Positions 5,691-11,081 of a stretch of 11,702 nt of DNA are shown here, piece after piece. The translations under genes and the position numbers were made by a program. The stretch covers positions 1 through 11,702 of the forward strand of contig JAODBP010000074.1 in NCBI GenBank assembly GCA_025464025.1, written 5' to 3'. The notes under the pieces were generated by a model that saw only the letters and a program-made list of their open reading frames with translations, searched no databases and had not been told where the DNA came from. Every line of letters starts with the position of its first letter. Position 1 is the first letter of the stretch. Source of the DNA: Actinomycetes bacterium. Lineage in GTDB: Bacteria > Actinomycetota > Acidimicrobiia > Acidimicrobiales > CADCSY01.

Positions 5691-6455
5691 GTGATCGGCG
5701 TCCTGGGCGCGTCGTCGCCGCTCGGGCAGCTCGTGGTGACGGAGCTGGCCCGCCGGGAGGCGCCGTGGTCCGACCAGCTCACCGCCGGCCTCGACGTGGT
5801 GATCGCCCTCGAAGGCGGGGTCGACGTCGCCGCCGCGGCGGTGGCGCTCGGTGTGCCGTACGTCGACGCCACCTCGTCGTGGGAGCTGGCGGCCGACCTG
5901 CTCGAGCGCTTCGCCGATGCCGCCGTCCCGGTCGTGCCGGCGTGCGGGTTCGACGGGCTGCTCGGCGACCTGGCCGCCGCCGTGGCCGCCATGCACTTCG
6001 GCGGCCCGGTCGACGAGATCGGCGTCCACCACGATCGCCCGGGGTCGGTGCCGGCGCCGGCGAGCCCGAGCCGGCACGTCGCGTTCCCCGGTGGCGGTCG
6101 GTGGGTCGTCGACGCCCCGCTGGTGGAGGGCGTGCTCGTGCCCCGCCACGTCCCGGGGGCCGAGGTCGTCACGACCGTCGCCGTCACCGCGGCCACGGGC
6201 GACGAGTTCCAGCTCCTGGCCGAGGCGGTGGGCTTCGGCCCGAAGAGCGTGGTGGTGTGCGAGGGCCGGTCGGCCGACGTGCTGTCGGCTCGCCTCCTGG
6301 TGACCGCGGCCCGGGCCGTGGCCCAGCCCGGCCAGCCGGCCGGCGCCATGGCCCCGGCCGAGGCGTTCGACGCCGAGCGCTTCCTCGATGCCGTGGCCGG
6401 CGACGACCTCCGCTGGTCGTTCTCGTTCCCGTCACCGGGCGACCTGACCGTCTGA
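5691..6455 (+). CDS. Compact saccharopine-dehydrogenase-like Rossmann protein
   Basis: The product has 254 residues and its function is unknown. It opens with the nucleotide-binding turn GVLGASSPLG (Gly6, Gly12). The middle glycine of GxxGxxG is Ser9. GLDVVIALEG and GVPYVDATSSW follow, then AAVPVVPACGFDGLLGDLAA. These match the saccharopine dehydrogenase/trans-acting enoyl reductase pattern 'ADVVin...GP', 'GvhYvDltGE', 'vvpa.GFdsvPsDL'. The part between the first helix and GLDVV is only about 15 residues, where family members normally carry several more strands including the NADP-discriminating loop. This looks like an internal deletion with the frame kept, so cofactor use is uncertain. The start GTG at 5691 is 10 bp after the DUF885 stop with no -10 box or Shine-Dalgarno sequence; it is probably read in the same operon. 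Confidence 0.72.
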   Translation: MIGVLGASSPLGQLVVTELARREAPWSDQLTAGLDVVIALEGGVDVAAAAVALGVPYVDATSSWELAADLLERFADAAVPVVPACGFDGLLGDLAAAVAAMHFGGPVDEIGVHHDRPGSVPAPASPSRHVAFPGGGRWVVDAPLVEGVLVPRHVPGAEVVTTVAVTAATGDEFQLLAEAVGFGPKSVVVCEGRSADVLSARLLVTAARAVAQPGQPAGAMAPAEAFDAERFLDAVAGDDLRWSFSFPSPGDLTV

Positions 6456-6458
6456 GGA

Positions 6459-6476
6459 TTGTCAGGTTCCTGACAA
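6459..6476. promoter_or_regulatory. Perfect inverted repeat, candidate operator for the M48 peptidase gene
   Basis: TTGTCAGG-TT-CCTGACAA has perfect 8-bp arms around 2 bp. It begins 3 bp after the upstream stop codon and ends 11 bp before the -10 box TACCGT, so it covers the -35 region. A dimeric repressor bound here would block RNA polymerase. It is AT-richer than its surroundings. A terminator is less likely since the loop is too tight for the full stem and no T-tract follows. I do not recognise it as a known actinobacterial site (not the LexA, IdeR or Zur consensus). Confidence 0.6.
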
Positions 6477-6487
6477 GGACCGCGGCG

Positions 6488-6493
6488 TACCGT
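6488..6493 (+). promoter_or_regulatory. -10 box TACCGT for the M48 peptidase gene
   Basis: TACCGT is followed by 8 nt (CTGCTGCT) and GTG at 6502. No Shine-Dalgarno sequence is present, which fits a leaderless message. Confidence 0.6.
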
Positions 6494-6501
6494 CTGCTGC
6501 T

Positions 6502-8178
6502 GTGAAGGGCTACGTGCTGCGGCGATCGGTCCTGTCCCTGAGCGTGCTGGCCGCGCTCCTGACCCTGGGCGGGACGTTCCTCGTCATCCTCGGGATCCCG
6601 GCGCCCGTGGTGCTGGTGCTCGCCCTGCTCCTCGTGGGCCTCCAGTACGCGGTGAACCCGAGGCTGATCGAGTGGTTCATCCCGGCCGCCGAGGTTCCCC
6701 ACGAGGGGGCCGGCTACCGGACCGCGCACGTGCTCGGTCGCATCGTCGCCGACCGCTGTGCGGAAGCCGGCATCCGGCCGGTGCGGCTCGGCTTCATCGA
6801 CGATGGCAACCCCAACGCGTTCACGTTCGGCCACCACCGAGGCGACGCGCGCGTGTACCTGAGCCGGGGCCTGCTCGAACGGCTCGATGACGAGGAGCTC
6901 GATGCCGTGATCGCCCACGAGATCGGACACGTCAAGAACGGCGACTTCGTCGTGATGACGCTGGCCTGCGTCGTCCCGATGGTCCTCTACTTCGTCTACC
7001 TGGGCGCCCGGTCGTCGCGGCGGGCCGAATCGGTGCCGATCACGATCGGGGCCTACCTCGCCTACCTGGTCTCGCAGCTCGGCGTGCTCGCCCTGTCCCG
7101 GAGCCGGGAGCTGGCCGCCGACCACCACTCGTGCGCGGTCAGCGGCCACGGCGACGCCCTGGCGTCGGCCCTGGTGAAGATCGCCCACGGCGTCGGCCAG
7201 GCCGAGGCCGAGCGGGCGCAGCGCGCCGCGGCGCTCACCGAGGAGGCCAAGAGGTACGGATGGGGGAGCGACGGGCGGAAGGAGGCCCGAAAGGCACGCC
7301 AGAAGCTCGAAGGTCGCGAGCGGCGGTTTGGTGCTGCCGGCGTGCTGGGCATCGCCGACCGCCACGCTCCGAGTGGCATCACCCTCGCCTTCGACCGCGG
7401 CCTCGACGAGCGCGCGGTGATCGGCGCCCTCCGGTGGGAGGCGTGCAACCCTTGGGCTCGGGCCCAGGAGCTCGTCTCCACCCACCCGACGGTCATGCAC
7501 CGCATCGCCGCCCTCGAGCGGTCGGGCCTGCCCGGCGCGCCCACCGGCTGGGGTGCCGCCGCGCTCGACGGTGCCGCCGACTTGCCCGAGGTGCGCCGGG
7601 CCCGGCGTCGCTTCCCGGTCGAACTGGTCGTCCGCTTCGCCTTCGCGGCCGGCCTCGTCACCGCCTTCCTCGCCGGTCGGCTGGGGGCCTGGACGCTCAT
7701 GGCGACAGGACTGGTGGTGGCCGGGTTCGGCCTGGTGTTGCGGACGGCGCTCCAGCACCCGGCCGGCCACGAGCCGATCGACCGGGTCACCGACCTGCTC
7801 GACCGCCTCGATGCCTCACCGGTCACCGGCATCGCCGTGAGCATCCGCGGTCGGGTGCTGGGGCGGGGCATGCCGGGCTACGTCTTCTCGCCCGACCTGG
7901 TCGTCAGCGACGAGAGCGGCTTCGTACCGATCTGGTACCGCCAGCCCGTGCCCTTCGCCCGCACGCTCTTCGGTGCGTTCAAGGCCGCCGACTTCCTCGG
8001 GGAGGAGGTCATCGTGCGGGGCTGGTACCGGCGCCAACCCGGGCCCATCGTCGAGCTCCGCGACATCGTCGCCGCCAACGGCAGTCGCAGCGTGGGCTGG
8101 CAGTTCCGGGCCGAGGTGGCCTTCGGCGCGCTGCTCGCGATCGCCGGCGTCGTCGCCCTCCTCGCCACGCTGGGCTGA
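6502..8178 (+). CDS. M48 (HtpX-like) membrane metallopeptidase with C-terminal OB/GIDE-like domain
   Basis: This is probably a membrane zinc protease for quality control or envelope stress. The 558-residue product is far longer than HtpX (about 290). Two helices lie at residues 9-30 and 34-51. The zinc site is His139-Glu140-Ile-Gly-His143 (AHEIGH) with third ligand Glu203 in SRELAADHHS. Two helices at about 149-168 and 179-198 lie between them. THPTVMHRIAALE is the family's late TH/HP-R motif. After a charged insert and a helical hairpin (about 374-412) comes an extra domain at about 438-528. It carries VSIRGRVLGRGMPGYVFSPDLVVSDESGF, IWYRQP and VIVRGWYRRQPGPIVEL, an OB-fold-like beta pattern reminiscent of GIDE-type domains. 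A last membrane helix spans about 536-556. GTG at 6502 is supported by the -10 box 8 nt upstream; an inverted repeat overlaps the promoter. Confidence 0.88.
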   Translation: MKGYVLRRSVLSLSVLAALLTLGGTFLVILGIPAPVVLVLALLLVGLQYAVNPRLIEWFIPAAEVPHEGAGYRTAHVLGRIVADRCAEAGIRPVRLGFIDDGNPNAFTFGHHRGDARVYLSRGLLERLDDEELDAVIAHEIGHVKNGDFVVMTLACVVPMVLYFVYLGARSSRRAESVPITIGAYLAYLVSQLGVLALSRSRELAADHHSCAVSGHGDALASALVKIAHGVGQAEAERAQRAAALTEEAKRYGWGSDGRKEARKARQKLEGRERRFGAAGVLGIADRHAPSGITLAFDRGLDERAVIGALRWEACNPWARAQELVSTHPTVMHRIAALERSGLPGAPTGWGAAALDGAADLPEVRRARRRFPVELVVRFAFAAGLVTAFLAGRLGAWTLMATGLVVAGFGLVLRTALQHPAGHEPIDRVTDLLDRLDASPVTGIAVSIRGRVLGRGMPGYVFSPDLVVSDESGFVPIWYRQPVPFARTLFGAFKAADFLGEEVIVRGWYRRQPGPIVELRDIVAANGSRSVGWQFRAEVAFGALLAIAGVVALLATLG

Positions 8179-8214
8179 GCGTCCCCGCTTTGGTGCCTGA
8201 ATGGGAGCGGTCGT

Positions 8215-8220
8215 TAGCAT
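8215..8220 (+). promoter_or_regulatory. -10 box TAGCAT for the malyl-CoA lyase-like gene
   Basis: TAGCAT is followed by 7 nt and ATG at 8228. An in-frame ATG at 8201 lies upstream of this box, so it would not be on the transcript; this decides the start. Confidence 0.6.
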
Positions 8221-8227
8221 CCGGGCC

Positions 8228-9169
8228 ATGTCCGAGCGCACTCGCAACCTCCCCCGCCGCTCCTGCCACGCCGTTCCCGGGTCGAACGAGCGGTTCCTGG
8301 AGAAGGCGCAGGGCATCCCGGCCGACATGGTGTTCCTCGACCTCGAGGACTCCGTGGCGCCGCTCGAGAAGGAAGCGGCCCGGGCCAAGATCGTCAAGGC
8401 CATCCGGGAGGGCGACTGGGGCGACAAGGTCGTCTGCGTCCGCATCAACGCGTGGGACACCGAGTGGACCGTCTACGACGTGCTCGAGATCGTGGGTGGC
8501 TCCGGTGAGCGGCTCGACGAGGTCATGCTGCCGAAGGTCGAGTCGGCCGCCCAGGTCGTGGCGCTCGACATGCTCCTCACCCAGGTCGAGAAGAAGGCCG
8601 GCCTGCCTGTGGGCCACGTCGGCATCGAGGCCCAGATCGAGACGACCCGGGGCTTGATCAACGTCGAGGAGATCTGCGCCGCCTCGCCTCGCCTGGAGAC
8701 GATCATCTTCGGCCCCGCCGACTTCGCGGCGTCGATGGAGATGCCGGTGCTCACCGGTGGTGTGCAGATCCCCGAGTACCCGGGCGATCACTTCCACTAC
8801 GTGTTCTCGAAGATCCTCATGGCCGGGCGGGCCAACGGCCTCCAGGTCATCGACGGCCCGTTCCTCAAGGTGCGGGAGTCCGAGGCGTTCCGCGACTACT
8901 GCCAGCGGACCAAGATCCTCGGTTACGACGGCAAGTGGTCGCTGCACCCCGACCAGGTCGAGATCCTCAACGAGGTGTTCTCGCCCACCCAGGAGCAGTT
9001 CGACCGGGCGTGGGACATCCTCGACGCCTACGAGAAGGCCACCACCGAGGGCGACCGCAAGGGCGCCGTCATGTTCGGTGACGAGATGATCGACGAGGCC
9101 TCCCGGAAGATGGCGATCAAGTTCGTCTCCCGCGGCGAGCGCGCCGGCTTCACCCGCTCGGCCACGTAG
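8228..9169 (+). CDS. HpcH/HpaI-family CoA-ester lyase, probable L-malyl-CoA/beta-methylmalyl-CoA lyase
   Basis: The enzyme would cleave beta-methylmalyl-CoA to glyoxylate and propionyl-CoA, and reversibly join glyoxylate with acetyl-CoA, in the ethylmalonyl-CoA pathway. The 313 residues match the length of Mcl1 (about 318). Motifs in order: VPGSNERFLEKA, FLDLEDSVAP, DWGDKVVCVRINAWDT with Arg72, GERLDEVMLPKVES, IEAQIETTRG with Glu138, SPRLETIIFGPADFAASM with Asp165, VIDGPF, GKWSLHPDQVEILNEVFSPT. Glu138 and Asp165 have the 27-residue spacing of the Mg2+ ligands known in malyl-CoA lyases. ASPRL...ADFAASM and the late KWSLHP..V..NEVF are closer to Mcl than to CitE of citrate lyase. A plain CitE-like or malyl-CoA thioesterase role is the alternative. 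ATG at 8228 is chosen over 8201 because the -10 box lies between them. The phosphatase gene follows after 11 bp. Confidence 0.88.
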   Translation: MSERTRNLPRRSCHAVPGSNERFLEKAQGIPADMVFLDLEDSVAPLEKEAARAKIVKAIREGDWGDKVVCVRINAWDTEWTVYDVLEIVGGSGERLDEVMLPKVESAAQVVALDMLLTQVEKKAGLPVGHVGIEAQIETTRGLINVEEICAASPRLETIIFGPADFAASMEMPVLTGGVQIPEYPGDHFHYVFSKILMAGRANGLQVIDGPFLKVRESEAFRDYCQRTKILGYDGKWSLHPDQVEILNEVFSPTQEQFDRAWDILDAYEKATTEGDRKGAVMFGDEMIDEASRKMAIKFVSRGERAGFTRSAT

Positions 9170-9172
9170 GTT
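9167..9172 (+). promoter_or_regulatory. -10 box TAGGTT overlapping the upstream TAG stop
   Basis: TAGGTT is followed by 8 nt and the GTG at 9181. Its first three bases are the stop codon of the malyl-CoA lyase-like gene. Hexamer and spacing are identical to the minus-strand box at 2923-2928. The phosphatase can thus be transcribed alone as well as by read-through. Confidence 0.5.
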
Positions 9173-9180
9173 CAGCGCCC

Positions 9181-9873
9181 GTGGACGCGGGCCCCTTCGT
9201 CGTCATCGGCCTGCTGGTGGTGGCCCTCGTCGTCGCCGCCGTCCGCGACGTGGCGCGGGGTCGGCGGGAGCGACGCGCCCCGCAACCGGTCAGCACCCGA
9301 GTCGGGCCTCGGCGCCTCGTCCTCGTGCGCCACGGCGAGACCGAGTGGAGCCGGCTCGGCAAGCACACCGGTCGCACCGACGTGCCGCTCACCGAGGAGG
9401 GGCGGGCCCAGGCCGTCCGCACCCGTGCGCTGCTCGAGGGCTGGAAGTTCGACGCCGTGCTGGTGAGTCCGCTCGGCCGGGCCCAGGAGACGCTCGAGCT
9501 GCTCGACCGGACCGAGCCGGTCACCGTCACCGACGACCTGCGGGAGTGGGACTACGGCGACGACGAGGGCCGCACGACGGCCGAGATCCGCGAGGTCCGG
9601 CCGGGCTGGACGGTGTGGCGCGACGGGCCGGCCGGCGGGGAGTCGCTCCTCGACGTGGCCGGCCGGGTGGCCCGGTTGCTGCTGCTGGCCGGCCGCCACG
9701 AGGGCGACGTGCTCGTCGTCGCCCACGGTCACGTGCTGCGGGTGCTGGCGGCGCGCTGGCTCGAGCTCCACCCCGATGCCGGTCGCCTGCTCGCCCTCGA
9801 CCCGGCCACCATCTCGGTGCTCGGCCACGAGCGCGAGCAGCCCGTGCTCAGCCGGTGGAACGTCAGCGGTTGA
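9181..9873 (+). CDS. Membrane-anchored histidine phosphatase (phosphoglycerate mutase-like)
   Basis: This is a phosphohydrolase that forms a phospho-histidine intermediate; the substrate is unknown. The 230-residue product starts with one membrane segment (about residues 5-21, PFVVIGLLVVALVVAAV) and a basic stretch RDVARGRRERR, then the catalytic domain on the cytosolic side if the positive-inside rule holds. Active-site residues: LVRHGETEW with Arg50, His51 (nucleophile) and Gly52; SPLGRAQET; REWDYGDDEG with Glu122 as likely proton donor; and VVAHGHVLRV with the second His182. GGES is also typical. EWDYG.DEGRT resembles the GpmB/SHB17-like branch rather than true glycolytic mutase. GTG at 9181 is supported by a TAGGTT box 8 nt upstream. 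The end overlaps the convergent CPBP gene by 11 bp. Confidence 0.9.
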   Translation: MDAGPFVVIGLLVVALVVAAVRDVARGRRERRAPQPVSTRVGPRRLVLVRHGETEWSRLGKHTGRTDVPLTEEGRAQAVRTRALLEGWKFDAVLVSPLGRAQETLELLDRTEPVTVTDDLREWDYGDDEGRTTAEIREVRPGWTVWRDGPAGGESLLDVAGRVARLLLLAGRHEGDVLVVAHGHVLRVLAARWLELHPDAGRLLALDPATISVLGHEREQPVLSRWNVSG

Positions 9874-10735
9874 CGAGGAGCACGATCACCAGGGGCAGGT
9901 TGAAGCAGACGTGGGCGGCCATCCCGGGGCCCAGCCGGCGGTAGCGCTCGGCGCACCACCCGAACACGACGCCGACGCCGGCCAGGCTGGCCACCAGCCC
10001 GAGGTTCCCGATGCCGTCGGCGCCGCCGAGGTGGGCCATGCCGAACAGCAGGCCCTGGCCGACGATCGCCACCCGCACCGGGAACGTGCCGGCGAGCGAC
10101 CGCAGGATCAGGCCGCGGAAGTAGAGCTCCTCGAACAGCGGCGCCATGGCCACGGCCACGATCCCGGCGGTCAGGACGAAGAGGAGGCTGTCCTTGTGCT
10201 CGTCGAACACCGCGGTGTTGCTGCCGGCGGCGTCGTTGTTCGAGAGGAGCACCACCACGACCACCGCCACGATGGTGGCGGCGACACGGGCGGCGATCGA
10301 GAGGACGATGCCCCGCCACCAGTCGCCCTTGCCGTAGGCGATGCCGTAGTCGCGGCGGAGGTCGCCGGTGCCCTTCCACCGGCTGATCCAGAGGCACACG
10401 AGGAGCAGGGTCCCGTAGTTGCCGACGGCGCCGAGCAGGAGCGCGGCGGCCGAGCTGACCTGGTCGCCGGCGAGGGCGAAGAACGCGCCGACGACGGATG
10501 CCACGAGGAACATGACCACGGCCAGGAGGGCGATCCAGGCGGAGAACTGCTGGCGGTGGTCCTCCGAAGCGGCCGAGGCGGCCGCGACGTCCTCCGGCCG
10601 GATGGGCGACTGCGAGACCACGCCCTTCTTGTCGGACACGCCGTCGGTCCAACGCTCGCCGTCCCAGTACCGGTGGGCGAAGGCACCGCCGGGGTCCTTG
10701 TACCAGCCCGCCGGCGGGAGACCGGTGCCGGTCAA
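9863..10735 (-). CDS. DUF2510-CPBP intramembrane protease
   Basis: This is an intramembrane protease of the CAAX-processing/bacteriocin-protection (Abi) family. The 290-residue product begins with a DUF2510 module (residues 7-32, LPPAGWYKDPGG...HRYWDGERWTDGV), a short Trp-rich module common in actinobacteria. A linker leads into membrane helices at about 65-90, 96-118, 142-165 and on to the C terminus. CPBP motif 1 is FEELYFRG with Glu202, Glu203 and Arg207. Motif 2 is FGMAHL with His235, and motif 3 is HVCFN with His275 and Asn279, so the active site is complete. The start is TTG at 10735, which shares TTGA with the stop of the preceding two-helix gene; DUF2510 begins right behind it. It is probably the last gene of an operon with that gene and the acyl-CoA dehydrogenase. 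The substrate is unknown. Confidence 0.92.
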   Translation of the reverse strand: MTGTGLPPAGWYKDPGGAFAHRYWDGERWTDGVSDKKGVVSQSPIRPEDVAAASAASEDHRQQFSAWIALLAVVMFLVASVVGAFFALAGDQVSSAAALLLGAVGNYGTLLLVCLWISRWKGTGDLRRDYGIAYGKGDWWRGIVLSIAARVAATIVAVVVVVLLSNNDAAGSNTAVFDEHKDSLLFVLTAGIVAVAMAPLFEELYFRGLILRSLAGTFPVRVAIVGQGLLFGMAHLGGADGIGNLGLVASLAGVGVVFGWCAERYRRLGPGMAAHVCFNLPLVIVLLVNR

Positions 10736-11052
10736 GCGGCGAGCACGGCGAGCGCCTCACCGTCGCCGTTGCCGCCGACGATGGCCCAGAAGATGATGCT
10801 GACGACCATGGCGCCGATGGTGGCGATCATGGCCTTCTGGGCCAGGGGGTCGCCCTTGCGCTTGCCGTAGATCGAGAGGATCACCCCGATCGGCCCGAGG
10901 ATGATCGGGAAGACGAGCAGCGACAGCGCGGCGCAGATGAACGCGCCGATCGTGAAGCCACGGCCCTGGCGCGCGGCCATCGGGGGCGGCGGGTACTCGG
11001 CCGGGGCGAGGTCCCCGGGGGTGTCGTCGGCGTGCTCGTCCGGCGTTTCCAT
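10732..11052 (-). CDS. Two-helix membrane protein, DUF4190-like (106 aa)
   Basis: The function is unknown. The 106-residue product has an acidic, Pro-rich N terminus (residues 1-28, ending YPPPPMAARQGRG) and two membrane helices at about 33-61 and 73-92. A positively charged loop IYGKRKGDPLAQKA joins them. The layout of a Pro-rich cytosolic tail, a Gly-containing first helix with LGPIGVILS, a short KRKG loop and a second helix is typical of DUF4190-type actinobacterial proteins. ATG at 11052 is a clear start, with GGGTAGACC ending 6 nt upstream. It lies 29 bp after the acyl-CoA dehydrogenase and overlaps the CPBP gene by TTGA, so the two membrane proteins are probably made together and may form a complex (inference). 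Confidence 0.78.
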   Translation of the reverse strand: METPDEHADDTPGDLAPAEYPPPPMAARQGRGFTIGAFICAALSLLVFPIILGPIGVILSIYGKRKGDPLAQKAMIATIGAMVVSIIFWAIVGGNGDGEALAVLAA

Positions 11053-11058
11053 GCGCGT

Positions 11059-11067
11059 GGTCTACCC
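11059..11067 (-). promoter_or_regulatory. Candidate -10 region GGGTAGACC for the two-helix membrane gene
   Basis: On the minus strand GGGTAGACC is followed by 6 nt (ACGCGC) and ATG at 11052. The same nine bases and the same spacing occur at 1237-1245. It lies in the 29-bp gap after the acyl-CoA dehydrogenase stop and could be an internal promoter for the two membrane-protein genes. Confidence 0.45.
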
Positions 11068-11081
11068 GAGGCGGTGGCCGG

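Noticed and set aside
4709..6349. Long open frame of 546 codons on the minus strand
   Set aside because: It lies antisense to the DUF885 and Rossmann genes, both of which have clear family motifs. The translation is low-complexity Arg/Ala/Gly/His-rich with no domain pattern, as expected for a shadow frame in GC-rich DNA.
6184..7770. Long open frame of 528 codons on the minus strand
   Set aside because: It is antisense to the M48 peptidase with its intact zinc site; the composition is biased and no motif was seen.
8201..8227. Earlier ATG for the CoA-ester lyase
   Set aside because: The -10 box TAGCAT lies between it and ATG 8228, and the nine extra residues are not part of the family N terminus.
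9776..10870. Long open frame of 364 codons on the plus strand
   Set aside because: It is antisense to the CPBP protease gene. The His/Glu/Asp/Gly-rich sequence mirrors membrane-protein codons on the other strand.
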